Shown: piece after piece, positions 7,530 to 15,182 of the stretch
How the letters are laid out: every line of letters begins with the position of its first letter
Numbering within the stretch: the first letter of the stretch is position 1
From: Firmicutes bacterium UBA5227
Lineage (GTDB): Bacteria > Bacillota > Clostridia > Tissierellales > Sedimentibacteraceae
Assembly (NCBI GenBank): GCA_002409285.1
Contig: DHUT01000075.1
Coordinates: 1-24,323, forward strand
Length of the DNA: 24,323 nucleotides
Reading direction: 5' to 3'
Translations under genes and position numbers: made by a program
The notes under the pieces: generated by a model
Seen by the model: the letters and a program-made list of their open reading frames with translations, nothing else
What the model was told of the DNA's origin: nothing
The model's database searches: none

Positions 7530-9554
7530 ATGATAAATAACTTAGACATATCAAAGGCAATGACCATAAAATTAGATGATGTCCTGCCTGAATACCCTGT
7601 TTTCAAGGAGGGAGTCAGAAGAGCCCCTAAGAGAGAGCTTACATTAAATGAAAGAGAAATAAAGCTTGCATTAAAGAACGCATTAAGGTATGTGCCTGAA
7701 AGTCTCCATGAAAAGCTGGCACCCGAGTTTTTGGATGAGTTAATGATTAGGGGAAGAATTTACGGCTACAGGTTCATGCCTAAAGAAAGAATTTACGGTA
7801 AACCAATTGATGAATACAAAGGAAACTGCATAGAAGGAAAGGCTTTTCAGGTTATGATTGACAATAACCTGGACCATGATGTGGCTCTTTATCCCTATGA
7901 GCTTGTTACTTACGGAGAAACAGGTCAGGTGTGCCAGAACTGGATGCAGTACCGGTTAATTAAAAAATATCTGGAACAGCTTACAGACGAACAAACACTT
8001 GCAGTAATGTCAGGACACCCTCTGGGATTGTTTAAATCACACAAATTAAGTCCAAGAGTAATTATATCGAACGGACTTATGGTCGGGATGTATGATAACC
8101 CCCATGACTGGGCCAAGGCAACCGCCATGGGCTGCTCCAGCTACGGGCAGATGACTGCGGGAGGATGGATGTACATCGGTCCTCAAGGCATTGTTCACGG
8201 AACATATAACACACTGATTAATGCAGGAAGGAAGGAGCTGGGTATTCCGTCCGATAAGGATTTGACCGGACATATGTTTATTACTTCCGGTCTTGGAGGA
8301 ATGAGCGGTGCTCAGCCTAAAGCTGTTGAAATAGCCAACGGTGTGGGAATAATCGCAGAGGTGGATTATTCAAGAATCGAAACAAGATTAAATCAGGGCT
8401 GGGTTTCAAAGGTTACTGACAATTTAGAAGAAGCATTTAAAACTGCTCAGGAATATATGAATAAGAAACAAACCATATCCATTGCTTATCACGGCAACAT
8501 TGTTGATTTACTGGAATATGCCGTAGATAATAATATCCATGTGGATTTATTGTCAGACCAGACTTCATGCCATGTTCCCTATGATGGAGGATATTGCCCG
8601 AAGGGTTTGACATTTGAGGAAAGAACAGAATTGCTGAATAAAGACAGAGAGAAGTTTGCGGAATTGGTGGATAAATCCCTTGCCGAACATTTCATGGCAG
8701 TTAAAACTCTGGTTGACAGAGGAACATATTTCTTTGATTACGGCAATGCTTTCATGAAGGCGGTCTTTGATGCCGGAGTTAAGGAAATTGCTAAAAATGG
8801 CGTCGATACAAGTGAAGGCTTCATATTCCCTTCCTATGTGGAGGATATAATGGGACCAATGCTGTTTGATTACGGATACGGACCATTCAGGTGGGTCTGC
8901 CTGAGCGGAAATCCTGAGGATCTTAGAAAGACAGACCATGCGGCAATGTCGGTTATTGACCCCGACAGGAGAGGACAGGACAGAGATAACTATATCTGGA
9001 TACGCGATGCTGAGAAAAACAAACTGGTAGTAGGAACTCAGGCAAGAATTCTGTACCAGGATGCATTTGGAAGACGGGATATAGCGTTGAAATTCAACGA
9101 AATGGTAAGAAACGGAGAAATAGGTCCTGTGATGCTTGGAAGAGACCATCATGACACAGGAGGTACAGACTCTCCATTCAGGGAAACCTCCAATATTTTT
9201 GACGGAAGCAATGTAACGGCCGATATGGCAGTTCACTGTTTTGCGGGAAATGCAGCAAGAGGCATGAGCCTTGTAGCTCTTCACAACGGAGGCGGTGTTG
9301 GAGTCAGCAAAGCCATAAACGGCGGATTTGGAATGGTTCTGGATGGCAGTGAAAGAGTTGATGAAATATTGAAAAGGTCGATACCCTGGGATGCAATGGT
9401 TGGTGTATCAAGGAGAAGCTGGGCAAGAAACGAGCATTCAATTGAAACAACAATTGAATACAACAATCAGTGCAAAGGTTCAGACCACATAACAATTCCG
9501 TATGTTGCAAGCGACGATCTGATTGAAAAAACTGTTAAAAATTACAATAAATAA
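7530..9554 (+). CDS. hutU: Urocanate hydratase
   Basis: Adds water to urocanate to give 4-imidazolone-5-propionate, the second step of histidine breakdown; NAD+ is the tightly bound cofactor. The 674 residues correspond to the longer form found in Clostridia, Fusobacteria and Bacteroidetes rather than the roughly 555-residue proteobacterial enzyme. Family blocks visible include CIEGKAFQVMIDNN, YETGQVCQNWMQYR-type sequence near residue 130, SGHPLGLFKSH, and ITSGLGGMSGAQPKA in the NAD-binding region. Also present are YGPFRWVCLSGNPEDLRKTD (with the conserved Cys) and GRDHHDTGGTDSPFRETSNI near the C-terminus. The start at 7530 follows CGGAGGTG. It heads the hutU-ftcD-hutI-fchA run; only ten bases separate it from ftcD. 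Confidence 0.97.
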   Translation: MINNLDISKAMTIKLDDVLPEYPVFKEGVRRAPKRELTLNEREIKLALKNALRYVPESLHEKLAPEFLDELMIRGRIYGYRFMPKERIYGKPIDEYKGNCIEGKAFQVMIDNNLDHDVALYPYELVTYGETGQVCQNWMQYRLIKKYLEQLTDEQTLAVMSGHPLGLFKSHKLSPRVIISNGLMVGMYDNPHDWAKATAMGCSSYGQMTAGGWMYIGPQGIVHGTYNTLINAGRKELGIPSDKDLTGHMFITSGLGGMSGAQPKAVEIANGVGIIAEVDYSRIETRLNQGWVSKVTDNLEEAFKTAQEYMNKKQTISIAYHGNIVDLLEYAVDNNIHVDLLSDQTSCHVPYDGGYCPKGLTFEERTELLNKDREKFAELVDKSLAEHFMAVKTLVDRGTYFFDYGNAFMKAVFDAGVKEIAKNGVDTSEGFIFPSYVEDIMGPMLFDYGYGPFRWVCLSGNPEDLRKTDHAAMSVIDPDRRGQDRDNYIWIRDAEKNKLVVGTQARILYQDAFGRRDIALKFNEMVRNGEIGPVMLGRDHHDTGGTDSPFRETSNIFDGSNVTADMAVHCFAGNAARGMSLVALHNGGGVGVSKAINGGFGMVLDGSERVDEILKRSIPWDAMVGVSRRSWARNEHSIETTIEYNNQCKGSDHITIPYVASDDLIEKTVKNYNK

Positions 9555-9564
9555 TGGAGGAAGT

Positions 9565-10455
9565 ATGGATAAGATTATTGAATGCGTTCCTAATTTCAGC
9601 GAAGGCAGAGATTTAGCAAAACTTGAAAAAATACTCGATGTTTTCAGAGGGAAAAAAGATTTGAAGCTTTTGGATTATTCCAGTGACGAGGATCATAACA
9701 GAACAGTTGTTACCCTTGTGGGAGAACCGGATGCATTGAAGACTGCAATGGTAGAGGCAATAGGAAAGGCTGTTGAGTTAATAGACTTAAATAAGCATGA
9801 AGGTCAGCACCCGAGAATGGGAGCGGTTGATGTGATTCCCTTTATTCCCATCAGAAATGTAACGGTAGAAGAGGCCGACAAGCTTGCAAAAGAGGTTGCG
9901 GCGAAAGCAGCCGAATTATATGGACTGCCTTTTTTCCTGTATGAAAAGTCCGCTACGGCTCCCCACAGAGAAAATCTGGCCAACATAAGAAAAGGACAGT
10001 TTGAGGGAATGGCAGAAAAGATGAAGGATGAACAGTGGAAACCTGATTTTGGTCCCGCCACAATTCATCCCACAGCAGGAGTAACCGCGATTGGAGCAAG
10101 AATGCCATTGATTGCATACAATGTGAACCTCGCAACGAATAATCTGGAAATCGCGACAGAAATTGCAAAAAAGGTAAGACATATAAACGGAGGCTTCAGG
10201 TTCGTCAAGGCGTTGGGCATAGAGCTTGAGGACAGAGGAATCGTACAGGTTTCAATGAACCTTACCGACTACACAAAGACATCAGTTTACCGTGTGTTTG
10301 AAACCGTAAAAATGGAAGCTCAGAGATATGGCGTAAATGTGGTGGGCAGCGAAATTGTCGGGCTGGTTCCTCTGCAGGCAATGGTGGATACTGCGGATTA
10401 CTATTTGAGACTGGAGAATTTCAATATGGATCAGGTTCTGGAGACGCGGCTGTAA
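9565..10455 (+). CDS. ftcD: Glutamate formimidoyltransferase
   Basis: Transfers the formimino group of N-formimino-L-glutamate to tetrahydrofolate, releasing glutamate. The 296 residues cover the transferase domain only; the cyclodeaminase that is fused to it in animals is the separate fchA here. Key blocks are IECVPNFSEGRD at the N-terminus, DHNRTVVTLVG, HEGQHPRMGAVDVIPFIP near residues 78-95, and GARMPLIAYNVNL with nearby basic residues for folate. The start at 9565 follows TGGAGGAAGT; a frame opening at 9523 inside hutU adds residues without family counterpart. A GCGGCT/AGCCGC hairpin spans the stop codon. It is co-transcribed with hutU and hutI. Confidence 0.96.
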   Translation: MDKIIECVPNFSEGRDLAKLEKILDVFRGKKDLKLLDYSSDEDHNRTVVTLVGEPDALKTAMVEAIGKAVELIDLNKHEGQHPRMGAVDVIPFIPIRNVTVEEADKLAKEVAAKAAELYGLPFFLYEKSATAPHRENLANIRKGQFEGMAEKMKDEQWKPDFGPATIHPTAGVTAIGARMPLIAYNVNLATNNLEIATEIAKKVRHINGGFRFVKALGIELEDRGIVQVSMNLTDYTKTSVYRVFETVKMEAQRYGVNVVGSEIVGLVPLQAMVDTADYYLRLENFNMDQVLETRL

Positions 10456-10467
10456 AAGCCGCACGGG

Positions 10468-10539
10468 GGGCAGGCGGACACAGGAACGTTTCGCCTGCCC
10501 TTGTGAAACAGGACACGTGAAACATCCCCGCGTCCGGGG
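10468..10539. repeat. Composite REP-like GC-rich palindromes between ftcD and hutI
   Basis: Two or three overlapping dyads: GGGCAGGCG (10468-10476) with CGCCTGCCC (10492-10500); GGACACG (10511-10517) with CGCGTCC (10529-10535), one mismatch; and CCCC/GGGG (10526-10529, 10536-10539). The first contains GGACACAGGAACGTTTC, close to GGACACGGGGACGTTTC at 2668-2684, so both loci carry members of one repeat family. The element interrupts an operon without a T-tract, so it may act on mRNA stability rather than termination. Confidence 0.65.
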
Positions 10540-10558
10540 TTTGCGAAAGGAGAAAAAG

Positions 10559-11803
10559 ATGAAAGGAATAATTATCAAAAACGCTTCGGAGCTTGTAACC
10601 TGCAGAAGCAGCGGCCCTAAGCACGGCAAAATGATGTCGGACATAGGAGTGATAAAAAACGGCTGTGTTGTTGTGGAAAATGATGCTATCAAAGATGTGG
10701 GTACAAGTGAAGAAATATTAAAAAAATATGATGAGAAAGAATACAGAATAACAGATGCTTCTGGCAAGGCAGTGCTGCCCGGCTTTATAGATTCTCATAC
10801 TCACCTAATATTCGGAGGCTACAGAGCCGATGAATTCTCATGGAGATTAAAGGGAGACAGCTATATGTCCATAATGGAGCGTGGCGGAGGAATAACCAGC
10901 ACTGTGCGTGCAACAAGAGATACGTCTCTTGACGAGTTTGTAGAAAGAGGCAAAAAAACTCTCGACAAATATGCTGCTATGGGAGTTACCACCGTGGAAG
11001 GCAAAAGCGGATACGGGCTTGACAGGGATACTGAAATCAGACAGCTAAAAGCAATGAAAACACTGAATGAAACTCATCCCGTTGATGTTGTCCCGACATT
11101 TTTAGGGCCTCACAGCGTGCTTCCCGAATACAAGGGAAAAGAAGATGAGTTTATTGACTTCATGATTGAGGTAATGAAGGATGTTGCAGAAAGTAAGCTG
11201 GCAGAATTTGCGGACATATTTTGCGAAAAAAATGTATTCTCAGTAGAGCAGTCAAGAAGGTTTTTAACTGCGGCTAAAAAAATGGGCTTGAAATTAAAAA
11301 TTCACGCCGATGAAATGGTTCAGCTTGGAGGAACAGAGCTGGCTGTAGAACTTGAAAGTACATCTGCGGACCATTTGCTCCAGGCATCAGACAAGGGTAT
11401 TGAAATGCTCTCCCAATCAGGCACCGTTGCAACATTGCTGCCTGCTACGGCCTTCTGCCTGAAAGAGAGTTATGCCAGGGCAAGACTGATGATTGATTCA
11501 GGATGTGCGGTTGCCCTTGCAACTGATTTTAATCCGGGCAGCAGCTTTACAAACTCAATACCATTGGTTATAGCCCTTGCAGCCCTGAATATGAATATGT
11601 CAATTGAGGAAATTATTACCGCACTGACTATTAATGCGGCGGCGGCAGTGGGAAGAAGTGATATAACAGGAAGCATTGAAAAGGGGAAAAAAGCAGATAT
11701 CATTATACTGGAATATCCCTCAATTAATTTTCTTCCTTATCATGCAGGTGTCAACATAGTTGAAACAGTAATAAAAAACGGAAAGGTTATACAAGGAGAA
11801 TAA
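10559..11803 (+). CDS. hutI: Imidazolonepropionase
   Basis: Hydrolyses 4-imidazolone-5-propionate to N-formimino-L-glutamate. The 414 residues match the amidohydrolase-superfamily enzyme. Metal and substrate motifs are present: PGFIDSHTHLIFGGYRADEF near residues 75-95, TTVEGKSGYGLD, KIHADEMVQLGGTELA (metal His with Asp-Glu), ADHLL, and LATDFNPGSS near the C-terminal metal Asp. The start at 10559 follows AAAGGAGAAAA; the frame extends 14 codons upstream, but those are encoded by the REP-like repeat and are not expected in the protein. It ends one base before fchA begins, so the two are surely co-translated. Confidence 0.97.
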   Translation: MKGIIIKNASELVTCRSSGPKHGKMMSDIGVIKNGCVVVENDAIKDVGTSEEILKKYDEKEYRITDASGKAVLPGFIDSHTHLIFGGYRADEFSWRLKGDSYMSIMERGGGITSTVRATRDTSLDEFVERGKKTLDKYAAMGVTTVEGKSGYGLDRDTEIRQLKAMKTLNETHPVDVVPTFLGPHSVLPEYKGKEDEFIDFMIEVMKDVAESKLAEFADIFCEKNVFSVEQSRRFLTAAKKMGLKLKIHADEMVQLGGTELAVELESTSADHLLQASDKGIEMLSQSGTVATLLPATAFCLKESYARARLMIDSGCAVALATDFNPGSSFTNSIPLVIALAALNMNMSIEEIITALTINAAAAVGRSDITGSIEKGKKADIIILEYPSINFLPYHAGVNIVETVIKNGKVIQGE

Positions 11804-11804
11804 A

Positions 11805-12419
11805 ATGAAAAATATGACAGTAAGCCGGTTTGCGGACAGCGTTGCATCAAAGGATCCTGTTCCCGGCGGAGGAAGCGTAGCAGCCGTATGTGGTACTCTT
11901 AGCGCGGCTCTTTCGGAAATGGTGGCCGGGCTCACCCTGGGCAAGAAAAAGTATGCTGAATTTGAAGACGAGATGAAAGAAGTAAAAGAAAGAGCATTAG
12001 TGCTGAGAAATAAATTAATTGACTATATTGAAAAAGACAGTATTGCATACAATAAGGTAATGGACGCATACAGGCTTCCAAAGGAAACAGAGGAAGAAAA
12101 AGCATTGAGAAACCAAGTGATAGAAGAAAGTTCAAAGCTGGCGGCAACAGTACCTCTTGAGGTTGCCTTCACCTCTTACGAAATACTTCCCTTAGCCGAG
12201 GCCGCAGTGGCAAGAGGAAATTCAAATGCCATTACCGATGGTCTCGTGGCGGCAATGCTTGCGCGAACCGCGGTGCTTTCTGCCATTTTAAATGTCAGAA
12301 TTAATCTGGGAACCATAAATGACGAAGAATTTGTAAGTGAGTACAAGACGAAGTCAGATGAACTTGAAGCCAATACAATTGCCTACGAGAAAAAAATATT
12401 GGAGTATTCACCCTTTTAG
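11805..12419 (+). CDS. fchA: Formimidoyltetrahydrofolate cyclodeaminase
   Basis: Closes 5-formimino-THF to 5,10-methenyl-THF with release of ammonia, feeding the one-carbon pool. The 204-residue all-helical protein begins with the family motif VSRFADSVASKDPVPGGGSV followed by AA, and has ARGNSNAITDGLVAAMLART in the second half. It is preceded by AAGGAG inside the end of hutI. The last 31 bases, coding for the C-terminal KKILEYSPF and the stop, are repeated upstream of hutP and, more diverged, at 12796-12821. This marks fchA as the left edge of the accessory island. The coding sequence itself is complete. Only weak AT-rich dyads follow, with no convincing terminator. Confidence 0.95.
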   Translation: MKNMTVSRFADSVASKDPVPGGGSVAAVCGTLSAALSEMVAGLTLGKKKYAEFEDEMKEVKERALVLRNKLIDYIEKDSIAYNKVMDAYRLPKETEEEKALRNQVIEESSKLAATVPLEVAFTSYEILPLAEAAVARGNSNAITDGLVAAMLARTAVLSAILNVRINLGTINDEEFVSEYKTKSDELEANTIAYEKKILEYSPF

Positions 12420-12420
12420 T
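12389..12420 (+). repeat. Direct repeat copy A: 3' end of fchA
   Basis: A 32-base segment (seven A residues, then TATTGGAGTATTCACCCTTT, then TAGT) that includes the fchA stop. It is 29/32 identical to copy C at 19284-19315 (mismatches at 12404, 12405 and 12413) and 23/26 to copy B. It is the presumed insertion target site. Confidence 0.85.
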
Positions 12421-12476
12421 TTTAAAAATATAGGTTCTTATTACTTAAAAAATTTTAAATATTTTTAAAAGGCACC

Positions 12477-12659
12477 TTGATAATACGTGATGGGTTTGTG
12501 TCTTATGTTTCAAGTGATGTCAGCAAATATCGAAAGAAAACCAGAGCGGTTAAAAAGACACTGACTATTCCGGAGTGGCTGAACGAAGAAGCTGAAAAGA
12601 ATCACATTAATTTTTCTTCCGTGCTTCAAAAGGCTTTAATGGATGAATTACAGAAATAA
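12477..12659 (+). pseudogene. hicB: HicB antitoxin remnant (C-terminal part only)
   Basis: The encoded tail FVSYVSSDVSKYRKK, VKKTLTIPEWLNEEAEKN and INFSSVLQKALMDELQK is the C-terminal signature of HicB antitoxins (the VKKTLTIPxWLNxEAE helix-turn region followed by an FSxVLQxAL helix). The N-terminal roughly 70-residue HicB fold is missing, and no hicA toxin gene is next to it. The frame opens at TTG 12477 without a ribosome binding site, and the intact upstream part would have had to lie where AT-rich sequence and the fchA end now stand. It is followed by the terminator at 12732-12766. It is probably the right-hand scrap of a HicAB module. Confidence 0.8.
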
Positions 12660-12731
12660 ATTAATATTAGGCACTCGAAAATGATATGACCCTTGTCAAG
12701 TACACAAGTCAAATATCTAAAAGCGGTGTTT

Positions 12732-12766
12732 AAAAGCTGTCGCAAGAATAAGTGTGGCAGCTTTTT
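12732..12766 (+). terminator. Rho-independent terminator after the HicB remnant
   Basis: AAAAGCTGTCGCA pairs imperfectly with TGTGGCAGCTTTT across a short loop (one or two mismatches and a G-U), followed by a T-run in GCTTTTTATTG. Confidence 0.65.
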
Positions 12767-12795
12767 ATTGTGATGATTCAGGTATGACTTATGTT

Positions 12796-12821
12796 AAAAA
12801 CATATTGGAACATTCACCCTT
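12796..12821 (+). repeat. Direct repeat copy B of the fchA 3' end
   Basis: Twenty-six bases ending TATTGGAACATTCACCCTT, 24/26 identical to copy C and 23/26 to copy A. In frame it reads YVKNILEHSPF, against AYEKKILEYSPF at the end of FchA. It has no stop codon at the corresponding place and no start or gene body, so it is a fragment. Confidence 0.75.
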
Positions 12822-12873
12822 CAACCTGTTAGTATATAGTATAAATGACATTAAATTAAAATATTGCAATTGA

Positions 12874-12930
12874 TTATACAACATATTTGTTGTATAATTA
12901 TATTGTGAATTACAACATATTTATTGTATA
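12874..12930. promoter_or_regulatory. Tandem operator-like dyads
   Basis: A near-perfect dyad with arms TTATACAACA and TGTTGTATAA around TATT (12874-12897) is followed 34 bases later, centre to centre, by a second copy TACAACA-TATT-TATTGTA (12911-12928) with one arm mismatch. Two similar dyads about three helical turns apart suggest an operator for a dimeric repressor. No intact gene starts right after; only a short broken frame does. Confidence 0.5.
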
Positions 12931-13073
12931 TTTTATTTGCTAAAGGAAATAATATGAATGTATGCCTATACAACTGCAGGTGAAAAAGATTTAATAAATG
13001 AGTATCTTAAAAATTGAAAAAAAAAGCAGTGAAAATAGTTCTAAGCATTTAGAATTAATATAGTTAAAAGTTT

Positions 13074-13104
13074 CAAAAGACTATAAATTATTGATGGTCT
13101 TTTG
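13074..13104 (+). other. Hairpin, possible weak terminator
   Basis: CAAAAGACTA (13074-13083) pairs with TGGTCTTTTG (13095-13104) through nine positions. The downstream sequence TTATGTTACG is only weakly T-rich, so termination is uncertain. Confidence 0.35.
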
Positions 13105-13242
13105 TTATGTTACGATTTATATATAATAATATATCATATAAGTATAAAAACATAAAACAGAATGTTTTATACATTAATTTTTATCAGTAAATAGAAACAA
13201 AGAATGAGCCAGTAGTTAGCAGGAATAATTACTATTGGGCAT

Positions 13243-13347
13243 GACCTTGACTAAGAGTTAAGCTGACACCTTGATTATGGATGGGCGGAACGAAGGAAGT
13301 TAGGATCCAAGCAGAGATGTAAGGTAATCCTGGAGAAAGTCAAGGTT
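13243..13347 (+). ncRNA. Candidate structured RNA upstream of the lipoprotein gene
   Basis: A 10-base-pair closing stem, GACCTTGACT (13243-13252) with AGTCAAGGTT (13338-13347), encloses about 85 bases. Inside, CTGAC (13263-13267) can pair with GTTAG (13299-13303), and AGGAT (about 13303) with ATCCT (about 13327). The interior is purine-rich (GGGCGGAACGAAGGAAG) and less AT-rich than the flanks, unlike ordinary spacer here. It ends 58 bases before the lipoprotein start. It might be a cis-regulatory RNA, or a fragment of a larger RNA such as a group II intron domain I. I cannot match it to a named class. Confidence 0.4.
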
Positions 13348-13405
13348 CTTATTATGTTTCTTTGATAATAAAATTTAATTTTATTTATACATTAAAGGTG
13401 ATTTT

Positions 13406-14671
13406 ATGAAAAAACTTCTTATTTTCCAAATAATTTTATTACAACTATTGTTTACATCATGCAATACTCCCAAAAATCAGGCTTACAACGGGGCTATAGA
13501 AAATGAAAGTGCTTCTGAAGAAAATGTAATTACAAACTCTGAAAACTTAACAGAAAGTACAGAATCAAACAGAAGAAAATCCATTGCTGATACCTATAGA
13601 GAATATATGAAGGAAAATTCTATGGAGCTTGACATAGATAACATGAGTATTGCTGAATTAATGGAACTTGAAAAATACAATACTTATTTAATTGGAGAAC
13701 AACATGGCATAAGCAGTAATAAAGATATAAAAGTTGCTTTTACAAAATATTTAAATCAAAATTACGACGTTCGCTATGTTATAGAGGAAATGGGCTATTG
13801 TGACACCATACTATTAAATGAATTCCTTAAAACAGGAGATAAAAATTTAATTATAGAATATATAAACAACAATGAAAAATCACTTAGGTACACAAACGAG
13901 ACTTACGATTATTATATGGAATTGTACGAATATAATCAAAACTTTCCTGAAGATGAGCAAATTGTACTTGTAGGAATAGATGTTCAGCATAATTGGCAAA
14001 AAGGGCTTGAAATAATAAGTGATTTGGGTGATAACGAAAAAGAAATGCCCGAATTAGTTAAAAATGTGATTGAAATAATAAGTAGTGTAAACCCTACGAT
14101 TGATGAAATTACTTTAGCTATGGATGTTGTTGATAGCAACCCGGATATCTTTAAAGAGTATTACCAAAATGACTATGTAGATTTCTATTTTGGATTACGC
14201 TCAATTTACCAATGTTATAATTTTTATAATACCCAAAATTATTCTCTAAGAGAAAAGTACCTTTCTGAAAACTTTAAGGATATGTATGCTGAGTTCAAAA
14301 TAGACAAATGTTTTGGTATGCTTGGAGAACAGCATGTATGGTTAAATCATGGCAGCGGTCAATATAAGGGATTGGCTAATTACCTAAATACTGAATTTGA
14401 ACCAACAAAGAATAATGTTATAAGTATTAATTGTGTATACAATAACTGTAATTATCTAATTCCTTCAACCGGCGAGAGTGCTGAAGTAACGAATTCTGCT
14501 TTTGGCTCTACATTCAGCGATATACTTGCAGAAAATATAGATACTGATTATGGTATATGTTTTTCGGGTGATTTGCAATTTGAAAACAAACCATTGTCAG
14601 ATAAATTCCAATATATGTTGTGCGTGAAAAATAGTCAGGCATTTATAATATTTAATGAAACAGCAGAATGA
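13406..14671 (+). CDS. EreA/ChaN-like (erythromycin-esterase-type fold) lipoprotein
   Basis: A 421-residue predicted lipoprotein: the signal peptide MKKLLIFQIILLQLLFTSC ends in the lipobox LFTSC (Cys19), followed by a Ser/Glu/Asn-rich linker to about residue 60. The rest matches the erythromycin esterase/ChaN-type superfamily pattern: YLIGEQHG (97-101), VIEEMGYCDTILLNEFLKTG (about 125-144), LVGIDVQHNW (188-197) and GMLGEQHVWL (304-313), the paired Glu-His motifs that form the putative active site. Family members include macrolide esterases and haem-binding ChaN; macrolide hydrolysis outside the membrane would be unusual, so the substrate is unknown. AAAGGTGA precedes the ATG. It lies inside the accessory island. 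Confidence 0.7.
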   Translation: MKKLLIFQIILLQLLFTSCNTPKNQAYNGAIENESASEENVITNSENLTESTESNRRKSIADTYREYMKENSMELDIDNMSIAELMELEKYNTYLIGEQHGISSNKDIKVAFTKYLNQNYDVRYVIEEMGYCDTILLNEFLKTGDKNLIIEYINNNEKSLRYTNETYDYYMELYEYNQNFPEDEQIVLVGIDVQHNWQKGLEIISDLGDNEKEMPELVKNVIEIISSVNPTIDEITLAMDVVDSNPDIFKEYYQNDYVDFYFGLRSIYQCYNFYNTQNYSLREKYLSENFKDMYAEFKIDKCFGMLGEQHVWLNHGSGQYKGLANYLNTEFEPTKNNVISINCVYNNCNYLIPSTGESAEVTNSAFGSTFSDILAENIDTDYGICFSGDLQFENKPLSDKFQYMLCVKNSQAFIIFNETAE

Positions 14672-14782
14672 AATATAATCCTGAACTTCCGCTAAAATTC
14701 CTCTTAAATGCATTACTTTTCATTCCGGATAAAAATGATTATGCCTATAGAATGGTAGTAAATAGGAATTACATACTATGTT

Positions 14783-15167
14783 TTAATTCTCATTAAAAAT
14801 ATTCTTCCTGTCTAATATTTTTTCCTGTATTTCTATTGTGCTATTTTTTACTGATGCCCCATATTTTTTATTTTTGTCTTTTTCCAGTTACTACAATAAT
14901 GCCTGATCAATGATGATGAGGCATTATATCCTCTTTCCCGAATTTCATTTTCTATACTATTGCTCATAATTCCAAGTTCTAATCGTTGATTCATATATTC
15001 TTTATATGGATCAAGCACACTACGTTTTGTTTGTCCTATGGCTCCATGAATTAGCGTAAAATCAGGATCGAGATATTTTGAAACCGTATTCCTTGACAGA
15101 CCTGTAAACTTAGAAACCTGACAGTTACTATATCCCTCTATTTTTAGCTTTTTACTTCATCAACCAT
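14783..15167 (-). pseudogene. Decayed transposase N-terminal fragment (IS21/ISL3-like helix-turn-helix region)
   Basis: On the minus strand a broken frame reads MVDEVK, then KIEGYSNCQVSKFTGLSRNT and VSKYLDPDF, then RSVLDPYKEYMNQRLELG and ENEIRERGYNASSSLIRHY. A HTH followed by xSxLDPYKxYxxxR and IxxxGYxxSxxxxRxY is characteristic of IS21/ISL3-type transposases. One frameshift lies near 15147-15152 in an A-run and a second near 14862-14870, after which the frame continues as KNSTIEIQEKILDRKNIFN before stopping. The DDE catalytic part is absent. It abuts the thioesterase fragment, suggesting that the element inserted into or beside that gene. The remaining 111 bases down to 14672 hold nothing recognisable. 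Confidence 0.75.
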
Positions 15168-15182
15168 TTCTTTCTTAATTAA

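Larger units (their letters stand above)
12660..13405. other. Gene-free 746-base stretch of the island
   Basis: No intact gene is visible. It holds a short dyad at about 12690-12713 (GACcctTTGT-type arms resembling an insertion-sequence end, unproven), a terminator at 12732-12766, repeat copy B at 12796-12821, a tandem operator-like dyad at 12874-12930, a scrap of frame coding AYTTAGEKDLINEYLKN near 12963-13015 (possibly a dead antitoxin gene), a hairpin at 13074-13104 and a candidate structured RNA at 13243-13347. Confidence 0.5.

Noticed and set aside
7310..7540. A 76-codon open frame overlapping the start of hutU
   Set aside because: It would start at a TTG with no ribosome binding site, inside the predicted promoter. 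The strong purine run at 7390 has no usable start codon behind it, and the peptide matches nothing I recognise. It is treated as leader sequence.
8565..9284. A 239-codon minus-strand frame inside hutU
   Set aside because: It is fully antisense to a conserved enzyme and Ser/Cys/His-rich in the way expected of a shadow frame; there is no ribosome binding site or family motif.
10282..10767. A 161-codon minus-strand frame across ftcD, the repeat and hutI
   Set aside because: It is antisense to two well-identified genes, with low-complexity hydrophobic sequence, and crosses a repeat element.
12477..12659. Intact small DNA-binding protein
   Set aside because: The sequence aligns only with the C-terminal segment of HicB and lacks a ribosome binding site, so it was called a remnant rather than a complete gene.
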